DNA of 64,000 nucleotides, taken from contig NZ_JBEXAE010000002.1 of assembly GCF_040566695.1 (NCBI RefSeq), positions 558,001 to 622,000 on the forward strand, read 5' to 3'. Position 1 is the first letter of the stretch. Each line of letters starts with the position of its first letter. Of this stretch, positions 36,527-43,584 are shown in pieces. This DNA is from Sediminicola arcticus. GTDB taxonomy: Bacteria; Bacteroidota; Bacteroidia; Flavobacteriales; Flavobacteriaceae. Under the pieces are notes generated by a model. It searched no databases and had not been told where the DNA came from. It worked only from the letters and a program-made list of their open reading frames with translations. A program made the position numbers and the translations under genes.

Positions 36527-37495
36527 TTGAAGACAGAATTTATTACAACATACAAGCCTAGAGAAGGATATGGATTTGGATGGATATTCAACACAGATGA
36601 GTCAACTACTATTGTTATAAGTAATAAGTTTCAATCTCCCACATTTATTGACAAATATGTAAATGGAAAAATCACAGACTCGATTTGTTTAGATGTATTC
36701 AGCGATTTTAAAAATGCTTCTAGTTTTAATGGTTATGGAGTAATTAATTCAGCAGATTTTTTTGGTATAGTATTTAAAACTGATAAAATTATATTATGGA
36801 GAAACCACGACTTTCAGAAATATTCCATAATAAAAGTTAAAAATTCGCTCACATTAGATATTAATAATTATCATAAAATAAGTTTATCATGTTACAATGA
36901 ATATAGTAATAACTTTATTGTTGCTTTAGAAGATTTATACAAAAAAAATTATCCTCCAAGATATGTGAGTAATTTAAAAATTGGCCCAAAAAGTTTTTTA
37001 AGAAAACCATCAGCTAATTTTGAAACACCTTTATTTGAGCTACCAAAGGACAAATACCCTAAAGTTAGGATTAATGATGACTGGCCAAATCATGATTGGT
37101 TAAACATTAGAGATATTTTTACAAATAAACATTTCTTATACATCTACTCAACTGGTGGTTCAAATACAAGAGTTAAAAGTGGTAGTGCTTGGGATTATAG
37201 TATAATATCAAAATTCGATTTAAAAAAAAACTGGATTTGTAATTATGAAATTGCAAAAGGTCAAGGAAACCATAGTTCAGATAACAAGTATTTTATATTA
37301 CGACCTCAAGAAAAAAAGAATAGATTATATTTTTATAATACAATAGATTTTAAAAAAGAATTTGAATTAGCTCTGACCTCCAAACAAAATTTAGGAATCC
37401 AAAAAAATTCAGGTATTTTAAAATTTGATTTAGTTGATGGAAATTTTATCATTTACAGTTATGATTACTTAAATTTTTGCAAACTAAAAAACTAA
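36527..37495 (+). CDS. Cassette 16: hypothetical protein lacking an ATG start
   Basis: About 322 residues from a TTG at 36527. The frame is open back into the attC-like site (ATG at 36458), but that start would read through the site and is unlikely. No Met codon occurs in the cassette portion, so either TTG is used or the 5' end was lost. The protein is rich in aromatics and beta-prone (YGFGWIFNTDESTTIVISNKF, DWPNHDWLNIRDIF, KFDLKKNWICNYEIA), suggesting a beta-propeller-like or sugar-binding fold. No family recognised. Edges GTTATACTTA / TAAGTATAAC match over 10 bases. Confidence 0.55.
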   Translation: MKTEFITTYKPREGYGFGWIFNTDESTTIVISNKFQSPTFIDKYVNGKITDSICLDVFSDFKNASSFNGYGVINSADFFGIVFKTDKIILWRNHDFQKYSIIKVKNSLTLDINNYHKISLSCYNEYSNNFIVALEDLYKKNYPPRYVSNLKIGPKSFLRKPSANFETPLFELPKDKYPKVRINDDWPNHDWLNIRDIFTNKHFLYIYSTGGSNTRVKSGSAWDYSIISKFDLKKNWICNYEIAKGQGNHSSDNKYFILRPQEKKNRLYFYNTIDFKKEFELALTSKQNLGIQKNSGILKFDLVDGNFIIYSYDYLNFCKLKN

Positions 37496-37626
37496 GTATA
37501 ACACCGTATATAATTTATTGCTAGTTCAAGCCTACTTACGAAAATCCTCGCGGATTATCTATTCGGTTTGTATGTGCAAATTAGGTACTTAAAACACGCA
37601 ACAAACCATATACAAACACGTTATAC
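37496..37626 (+). repeat. attC-like site 16 (GTATAAC...GTTATAC)
   Basis: 131 bp, class D: CCGTATATAATTTATTGC left with CATATACAAACACGTT right and an inner AAATCCTCGCGGATT hairpin. Confidence 0.7.
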
Positions 37627-37645
37627 TTAATTAAAAAAAAACAAA

Positions 37646-39172
37646 ATGAAAAACAAAATCTTATTGTTGCTAATCATTTGGTTAATTTCTTTAAATATTT
37701 CAAATGCTCAAAAAATACCACTGGATTCGCTCGATATATACCTTGAACAAGTTATTAAGGATTTTGAGGTAGTTGGTCTTTCAGTAGGCATAGTGAAAAA
37801 TGATACAGTTATCTATTCAAAAGGTTTTGGATCAAGGGAAATCGGAAAAGATCCAAAGGTCAATGATCAAACTACTTTTGGAATTGGGTCAATTTCCAAA
37901 TCATTTACAGCATTGACACTCGGATTGCTCGTGGATGAAGGAAAAATAAGTTGGGACGACCGAGTGAAGGACTACCTAAGCTACTTCGAATTGTACGACC
38001 CATATGTATCAGAAAACTTTACGATTAGAGACCTGCTCACACACAGAAGTGGACTGAAAGAAGTTAGTGCCGGAACTCTTTGGTATCACTCAGACTATTC
38101 CAGAGTTGAAATCATTAAGCGACTTAAATACCTTGAGCCCGTTGCTGGCTTCCGAGAGAAACCTGCTTATCAAAATATAATGTTCGTTGTAGCTTCCGAA
38201 ATAGTAAAAGAGGTTTCGGGAATGACTTGGGATGAGTTTCTAAAATCAAGAGTGTTTGACAAACTAGAAATGAACAACAGTACTTCGTTGTCCAAGGATA
38301 GAGAAGCCAATATCAATTTGGCCCAGCCTCATATTTGGAATGCAGAATTTAAGAAGGTTGCCATAGAACAGGAAAATGGAGATAACCTGGGGCCTGGAGG
38401 TTTCATTTATTCATCAACCAAGGATATGAACAGCTATATGAGACTGTTGCTGAATGATGGGGTATTTAAGAATGATACTATTGTAAGCAAGGACGTGGTC
38501 GATGAAATCTTTAAACCTCAGACATTATTCCAAATTAGTGGCCCTCCATTTGGCAACGAGTTTTCCTCCTATGGTTTCGGATGGTGGCTCACTCCCTGGA
38601 ATGGCCATAAGATCATAGAACACAGTGGCGGGATCGATGGAATGTCTGCACAGCTTTTTATGATAAAGGACATGAACATTGGTGTGGTTATTCTATGTAA
38701 TGATTCGAAAGAACCTGCATCTTTTTTGATAAAAACAAAAATCTTCGACCTTATTTTCCATGATAAGACTTTTGATATATATGAACGAGGAAAGGATTAT
38801 CGTAAACGTTTAATAAAGAAATTAGAAGAAGCCGATAGCAACGAAATTAGACCAAAAGAATCTAATCCATCTTTATCTCTTAGTAAGTATACAGGTGATT
38901 ATAATGATGAGATGTATGGGGATATCAATTTATCGTTTACCAATAATGATGAACTAGAACTTTCGTTCTCTCATACACCATTGTTCACGGGGCGATTGAT
39001 TCATTGGCAATTCGACACCTTTAAAATTGATTGGTATGATATAAGAGTTCCAGATGGTTTTATAACTTTCAATTTTAATTCGAAAAGAGAGATATTGGGC
39101 TTTTCGATAGATCAGGAAAATCTACTTGACGTTGATTTTGGAGAAATTGAAATAAAGAAAAAGAAAAACTAA
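37646..39172 (+). CDS. Cassette 17: secreted beta-lactamase-fold serine hydrolase
   Basis: 508 residues, signal peptide ending ISNAQ, catalytic S82-I-S-K85, YQNIMF (Tyr motif), HSGGIDG, and the same C-terminal beta domain as cassette 2. Homologous to cassette 2 throughout, and its cassette uses the same GTTATAC core, so the two descend from one cassette lineage. Codon use in the middle looks GC-richer than cassette 2, so they diverged in different hosts rather than by recent duplication here. Confidence 0.85.
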   Translation: MKNKILLLLIIWLISLNISNAQKIPLDSLDIYLEQVIKDFEVVGLSVGIVKNDTVIYSKGFGSREIGKDPKVNDQTTFGIGSISKSFTALTLGLLVDEGKISWDDRVKDYLSYFELYDPYVSENFTIRDLLTHRSGLKEVSAGTLWYHSDYSRVEIIKRLKYLEPVAGFREKPAYQNIMFVVASEIVKEVSGMTWDEFLKSRVFDKLEMNNSTSLSKDREANINLAQPHIWNAEFKKVAIEQENGDNLGPGGFIYSSTKDMNSYMRLLLNDGVFKNDTIVSKDVVDEIFKPQTLFQISGPPFGNEFSSYGFGWWLTPWNGHKIIEHSGGIDGMSAQLFMIKDMNIGVVILCNDSKEPASFLIKTKIFDLIFHDKTFDIYERGKDYRKRLIKKLEEADSNEIRPKESNPSLSLSKYTGDYNDEMYGDINLSFTNNDELELSFSHTPLFTGRLIHWQFDTFKIDWYDIRVPDGFITFNFNSKREILGFSIDQENLLDVDFGEIEIKKKKN

Positions 39173-39225
39173 GTATAACAACGTATATAAGCCATTAAAA
39201 CGGCTCATATACAAAACAGTTGTAC
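39173..39225 (+). repeat. attC-like site 17, compact 53-bp form (GTATAAC...GTTGTAC)
   Basis: The shortest full site. ACGTATATAAGCC pairs with GGCTCATATACAAAACAGTT around the loop ATTAAAAC. Stem blocks are separated by unpaired bases, like the extrahelical bases of integron attC hairpins. It shows the folding without the long variable inserts of the others. Confidence 0.75.
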
Positions 39226-39265
39226 AACATAAAAAGTAATAATTTAATTAACTAAAATTCATAAT

Positions 39266-39502
39266 ATGACCAACTTACCTCTACTCATTGGACCTTACCA
39301 AATAATAGCTATTGTAAGTGTAATATTACTTTTATTTTTCACCGCACTCTTTTTGATCGGAAAACATGAAAAGGGTTTGATTTATTTTATCTGGTTAATA
39401 GTTTTAATTTTTCTTCCCGTTATTGGACCGATAGCATATTTACTTAAATATTTTGCTGGATCTAATAGGATGTCTAGTCAAACAATGGATACCACTGAGT
39501 AA
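39266..39502 (+). CDS. Cassette 18: small membrane protein with PLD-nuclease N-terminal-like (PLDNc_N) motif
   Basis: 78 residues, two transmembrane helices (IIAIVSVILLLFFTALFLIG; IYFIWLIVLIFLPVIGPIAYLL). The second has the WLIVLIFLPVIGPIAYL pattern of PLDNc_N domains. Short stand-alone copies are common and of unknown function. Edges GTTGTACAAC at both ends. Confidence 0.75.
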   Translation: MTNLPLLIGPYQIIAIVSVILLLFFTALFLIGKHEKGLIYFIWLIVLIFLPVIGPIAYLLKYFAGSNRMSSQTMDTTE

Positions 39503-39537
39503 ACCAATTATTTTAAAATTCTAATATAATAAACGTT

Positions 39538-39670
39538 GTACAACAAGGGCTATAATCCATTGTTTAGCGTATTTACTACAATTCAAAAGTTTTCGTACAT
39601 TAGACCGGCATGATCCCAAGCTCGATTTGATTTAAATCAATAATCAAACATACGAGCCTAACCGTTATGC
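39538..39670 (+). repeat. attC-like site 18 (GTACAAC...GTTATGC)
   Basis: 133 bp, class A. Confidence 0.7.
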
Positions 39671-39681
39671 GCAATAAAATA

Positions 39682-40638
39682 ATGACTATAGTAAAAAATT
39701 TGAAACTGATTTTTTTAATGATGCTTTTTGTGGTAGCATTTGCATCATGTAAACAAAATAAAACTAAAAATGATACTTCAAAAGCAGAAGGTGACTACGT
39801 ACGTTTATTCGCTCAGGATAGACCTAGCGGGCAGCCTTTCGTTTTTAATATGCCAATTGACGAAGGACTAGATAATTTAGAGTTAACGGATTCTGGGAAT
39901 GAAGAATTAGACAGTAATGAATTAGTTCTTGGTATATCATTAGCAAATTCTCACATTGCTGTTCCAATTAAGTATTTATCAGGTTTTGAAGTGGCTAATC
40001 TTGTTATAGGTGATGATAACTTTCTATTAACTTACTGTCCTCTTGTAGGTTCTGCACGAGTTTTCAAAGGTAAAATTAATGGAACTAAATCAGGTTTTGA
40101 TTTTGGCAGAGGACTTAAAGACAATAATTTGTTGATAATCGACAGGGAAACAAAGTCAGTATGGAATCAACTATCAGGTAAAGCTATTGAAGGGAAGTTA
40201 AAGGGTAAGCATTTATCCCCACTCGCATCAATCCAGAGCACATGGGGCTTTTGGAAGGCAAAGTATCCTACTACTAAAGTAGCTATTAATAAAGATACCT
40301 CTAATGCGGCTTTTCCGGAAGAGGTACTTCAAAAACGATATTACAATACTTGGATGCCAGGGAAGAAACGTCCAAATAACTCCGAACACCAAATTCAAAA
40401 CTTGGGATTAGGGATAGACCTAGGTAGTTTAGATATATTCTTTCCACTAGAAACGCTATTTGAAGGGAATTCACCTTTAATTTACAAGCAAAAGAATGAA
40501 GAAGTTTATATACATTTTGATTCTTCAGGATTAACTGCTTGGGCAGAGGACAAAAAAGGAGGTATGATTCCTAGTACAATTGTTTATGATTGGGCTTGGA
40601 ATAATTTTTATCCGAATACCATCGTATTTAAAAAATAA
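39682..40638 (+). CDS. Cassette 19: DUF3179-family lipoprotein
   Basis: 318 residues from ATG 39682. An in-frame ATG at 39667 lies inside the GTTATGC core and would add five residues. Lipobox VVAFASC. The body matches DUF3179: DRPSGQPFVFNMPIDEGLDN, LTYCPLVGSARVF, FGRGLKDNNLLIIDRETKSVWNQLSGKAIEG, STWGFWKAKYPTTKV. Function of the family is unknown; it is envelope-located in many bacteria. Edges GTTATGCGC / GCGCATAAC. Confidence 0.85.
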   Translation: MTIVKNLKLIFLMMLFVVAFASCKQNKTKNDTSKAEGDYVRLFAQDRPSGQPFVFNMPIDEGLDNLELTDSGNEELDSNELVLGISLANSHIAVPIKYLSGFEVANLVIGDDNFLLTYCPLVGSARVFKGKINGTKSGFDFGRGLKDNNLLIIDRETKSVWNQLSGKAIEGKLKGKHLSPLASIQSTWGFWKAKYPTTKVAINKDTSNAAFPEEVLQKRYYNTWMPGKKRPNNSEHQIQNLGLGIDLGSLDIFFPLETLFEGNSPLIYKQKNEEVYIHFDSSGLTAWAEDKKGGMIPSTIVYDWAWNNFYPNTIVFKK

Positions 40639-40641
40639 AGC

Positions 40642-40772
40642 GCATAACAATGTATATAAAAAATAGGCGAAACAGTAATAAATTCAATAGTTTTAGCTCG
40701 AATCAAACTTTGTTTTTAACTGAAAGTTTGGTGCTTCCAAATCGCCTACTTTTCATATACTAAACGTTAGCC
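40642..40772 (+). repeat. attC-like site 19 (GCATAAC...GTTAGCC)
   Basis: 131 bp. Arms AATGTATATAAAAAATAGGCGA and TCGCCTACTTTTCATATACTAAACGTT. Confidence 0.7.
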
Positions 40773-40797
40773 TTCATTATGACCAACCAACGAACCA

Positions 40798-41571
40798 ATG
40801 ATAAAATTCTTTAGAAAAATTAGAAAAAATTTACTTTTAGAAGAAAAAACTGGAAAGTATTTGAAATATGCATTCGGAGAAATAGTCCTTGTAGTGATTG
40901 GAATTTTAATAGCACTAGCTATTAATAATTGGAATCAAAGAAGAATTAATAATGAAAAGCAACAAGACTATTTAATTGGAATTAAAAACGATTTAGAAAA
41001 ACAAATTGCGTCTTTTAATAATTCAAATCAAAATTATGACTTTATAATTGGTAAAGGAGAATCTATTTTGGTAGATTTTAGTTCAACAGGTAAAGTATCA
41101 GAAATTGACAGTATAAATAGAAAGTTGTCATATTTGATGTTTACTGTAAAGTACCCAGAAATCTCAACGACTTTTAATGAACTAAATAGTACTGGACAAC
41201 TCAACTTAATAAAGGAAAAATCATTACGTTCTCAAATAATAAAGTATTATCAAGACTCTGAAAATTATCAAAAATCGGTTGATGGAAACACAGAACGTGT
41301 TGTTTATAATCAAATATTCCCGATAATAAAATCTACCGTTATTATAAGTCTAGAAAATTTTGGATTTGAAAACAAAAAGATAGATTTAGAAGACAAATTG
41401 AAAACAACATTCGAGAATAATTTAAATAATTCAAACAAGGAATTTGATTTGATAAATGCAGTTAGTCTACGAATTATTGTAGCTAAAACCAACAAAGGCA
41501 GTGTGGGTAAAGCAAAAAAAGAAGCTGAACTATTGTTAGGTGTAATAAATAGTGAATTGAATCTTAATTAA
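40798..41571 (+). CDS. Cassette 20: DUF6090-family membrane protein
   Basis: 257 residues. MIKFFRKIRKNLLLEEKTGK, helix IVLVVIGILIALAINNW, then a Lys/Asn-rich helical part. Opens GTTAGCC, but no GGCTAAC follows the gene; the next site (20) carries a different left end, so the 3' part of the cassette seems replaced. The leader mini-ORF lacks its stop and overlaps the gene in another frame position. Confidence 0.8.
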   Translation: MIKFFRKIRKNLLLEEKTGKYLKYAFGEIVLVVIGILIALAINNWNQRRINNEKQQDYLIGIKNDLEKQIASFNNSNQNYDFIIGKGESILVDFSSTGKVSEIDSINRKLSYLMFTVKYPEISTTFNELNSTGQLNLIKEKSLRSQIIKYYQDSENYQKSVDGNTERVVYNQIFPIIKSTVIISLENFGFENKKIDLEDKLKTTFENNLNNSNKEFDLINAVSLRIIVAKTNKGSVGKAKKEAELLLGVINSELNLN

Positions 41572-41899
41572 TATTTAGAATTAAAAAATAAAAAAAGCTC
41601 AAAGAATCAGATTTTAGCATCTATGAACCTAGAATAGTATTGTCTCAGATTAAGGAAGAATTTACTTGTTTTTTACCTCAGTTCTTCTTAAGATTGATTC
41701 TCATTAAATTGATTTATGAAAGAACTAGCTACTGGTATCACAACAACTTGAAAACGAGATCTACAGTCTCACAGAACTGAACGTGATTATAGTAGTAAAA
41801 AAGAGAGGGTTATCAATGTTGTCGAAGTCTAAAGCTTCACCGTATATAGTAACCTTAATTCTCTCTTTTGTTCTTTCTTATTATACTATCAATTTAATG
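41572..41899. other. Non-coding remnant between cassette 20 and site 20
   Basis: About 330 bp without a supported gene. Its last bases encode, in one frame, the tail E-N-Q-T-stop that also ends cassette 14, directly followed by the same class D site. This suggests the 3' remnant of another DUF6090 cassette fused here. Confidence 0.4.
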
Positions 41900-42039
41900 A
41901 GAATCAAACTTAAGCCGTGTATAATTAATTGCTTGATCACTGCCGACTTACGAACATTCCTGCGGAATATTCTATCTGTGATTTATTTACTAAATGAGTT
42001 ACTCAACCACGCAACTAACCATACACGAACACGTTGGAA
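41893..42039 (+). repeat. attC-like site 20, degenerate left core
   Basis: Class D; left end AATCAAACTTAAGCC as in site 14, arms CGTGTATAATTAATTGC and CATACACGAACACGTT, inner CATTCCTGCGGAATATT hairpin, ending GTTGGAA (42033-42039). Confidence 0.5.
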
Positions 42040-42064
42040 ACTATATTAAATGAACCTTGAGTAG

Positions 42065-42511
42065 ATGAATAAACAGTTATGGCAAAGTATTCTTATATCA
42101 TATCTGATTGGAGCACCTATGGGAATTTTGACAATTATTGCAACTATTATAATACCTGTTCTCTATTCGCGGGAAGGAATATCTTCAATGTCAATAATCA
42201 TGGGGTATGGATTTCCAACTTTAGGACTTATTGCGGCCTTTATAATAGCACTTTGGTTTGGAGGAAAACTAGCCTATAAAAATGTAAACAAAGGAAAATC
42301 ATTGATTTTAACTTCATTTAAATATTCAACATTTGTGAATTTGATAATTTGGACTACATATTGCTTAATTGTCTATCAGACAATAGAGGATGATAGTTTT
42401 AAATATATGCTTCCAGCTATTATTGTTTTTTTAATAAGCACTATACTTTCAACATTTACAATCGGACTTCTTATTTCCTATATAATTAAATTAATAAACC
42501 GATCTAACTAA
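42065..42511 (+). CDS. Cassette 21: small polytopic membrane protein
   Basis: 148 residues with four transmembrane helices (LISYLIGAPMGILTIIATIIIPVLY; GFPTLGLIAAFIIALWFGG; FVNLIIWTTYCLIVY; MLPAIIVFLISTILSTFTIGLLISYIIK). Function unknown. Edges GTTGGAAAC / GTTGCCAAC pair with a single mismatch. Confidence 0.7.
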   Translation: MNKQLWQSILISYLIGAPMGILTIIATIIIPVLYSREGISSMSIIMGYGFPTLGLIAAFIIALWFGGKLAYKNVNKGKSLILTSFKYSTFVNLIIWTTYCLIVYQTIEDDSFKYMLPAIIVFLISTILSTFTIGLLISYIIKLINRSN

Positions 42512-42520
42512 AAATACAGT

Positions 42521-42657
42521 TGCCAACAAGGGCTATGATTCATTGTTTAGCTTATTTACTACAATTCAAAACTTTTCGTACATTAGACCGGCACGATTCT
42601 TAGCTCGACTTGATTAACATCAAATCTCAACAACGAATCATACACCAACCGTTGGCA
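42521..42657 (+). repeat. attC-like site 21 (TGCCAAC...GTTGGCA), last of array 1
   Basis: 137 bp, class A. Downstream of GTTGGCAGTAATTTT the cassette pattern stops, replaced by IS3-type debris. Confidence 0.65.
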
Positions 42658-42713
42658 GTAATTTTGACCCGTCCTGAAATATGTATACAAAATATCAATT
42701 GTATATATATAAA

Positions 42714-42885
42714 AATGATGGATATGTGAGACGTTTCAGCGAAAGCTTTAAACTCAAAGTATTGGCTGAACTTGCCAAGGGCAACTATTCAAAAGACAAA
42801 TTGTACTGACTCATGGGGTACAATCCAATGTCACCAGCGAATGGATCAGAAAAATGCCAGTATAGATTGAATGAACACCAGTATT
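42714..42885 (+). pseudogene. IS3-family OrfA remnant
   Basis: The frame reads GYVRRFSESFKLKVLAELAK, then GNYSKDKLY and a stop, followed in a shifted frame by recognisable NEWIRK- and NTR-like bits. This is the start of an IS3-type OrfA helix-turn-helix protein, broken by stops and a shift. No OrfB is left. Confidence 0.65.
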
Positions 42886-43107
42886 ATAGGTTCCCTATGA
42901 TTAGAACTTGTTGTTTTTTAATCTTGATCTAAAAAACATTAATATAAATTATATTATTTTAAGTTAAATTGTATATTTGCACCCTCAAAAGACAAACAAA
43001 ATTTGTTTTTAAATAGTTCTTTTTAACTTTAGTGTACAATTAGGTGAACATACAAAGTTAATATTGTTTTAAAACGTTGAATTATAGGGTGTTATGCGAT
43101 TTTATTA
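42886..43107. other. Right end of island 1, non-coding
   Basis: No gene seen. A -7-like TATATTTG at about 42970-42977 faces right. The stretch ends at attR. Confidence 0.4.
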
Positions 43108-43124
43108 AATCCTGCCACCCCGAC
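43108..43124 (+). repeat. attR of island 1
   Basis: AATCCTGCCACCCCGAC, a 17-bp exact copy of the tRNA-Pro(TGG) 3' end, without the rest of the tRNA. Confidence 0.9.
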
Positions 43125-43131
43125 TAAAAAA

Positions 43132-43160
43132 AGCCAGACATTGCTGTCTGGCTTTTTTGT
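43132..43160 (+). terminator. Original terminator of tRNA-Pro(TGG), displaced by the island
   Basis: GCCAGACA/TGTCTGGC hairpin followed by TTTTTTG, seven bases after attR. A strong terminator directly after a bare tRNA 3' end makes sense only as the pre-insertion tRNA terminator. Confidence 0.85.
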
Positions 43161-43419
43161 TTTTAATACATTCATTTGATGTCATCTAATACTTTATAAA
43201 AGGCAGTAATTTTCAGTGGAGAATTCAGTAACAATAAGTTACAGAAATAGTTGTGGCAGTTTTATAAAAATGAGGTTTGAAATACTTACGTTAATAAAAA
43301 ATCATTAAACCTATCAAGAGTACATAGTTTTTATAATTTATTCACGAACTTGGTTTTTATTTTTTTAGCAGTTACATAAATTAGTATTTTTCAGAAAAGT
43401 AAATGAATATAACGCTGAA

Positions 43420-43575
43420 ATGATTGCTGAAGAGCAGTTCGAATCCGAAATAGTAATGCAGGCCTTTATGCCACTTTCCATCGACAAGATAGGCAGTCAA
43501 TATGTATCTGATTCAAAATACCCAATGGCCATGGCAGAACGACTAATATTAATCATGGATTTCTTTCCTATTTAA
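43420..43575 (+). CDS. Short hypothetical ORF, possibly a gene remnant
   Basis: 51 codons (EEQFESEIVMQAFMPLSIDK then MAMAERLILIMDFFPI). It lies between attR and the Crp/Fnr gene. No family recognised; it could be the remains of a longer gene. Confidence 0.25.
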   Translation: MIAEEQFESEIVMQAFMPLSIDKIGSQYVSDSKYPMAMAERLILIMDFFPI

Positions 43576-43584
43576 AAATACCCC

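Noticed and set aside
41783..42049. 88-codon ORF running into attC-like site 20
   Set aside because: It crosses the palindrome and ends in it; no conserved features. More likely debris of a DUF6090 cassette.
19996..42657. The dispersed palindromes could be ordinary REP/MITE elements
   Set aside because: They occur once per gene, always in the same orientation, and the flanking heptamers match cassette-wise rather than repeat-wise. A MITE would carry the same termini at every copy.
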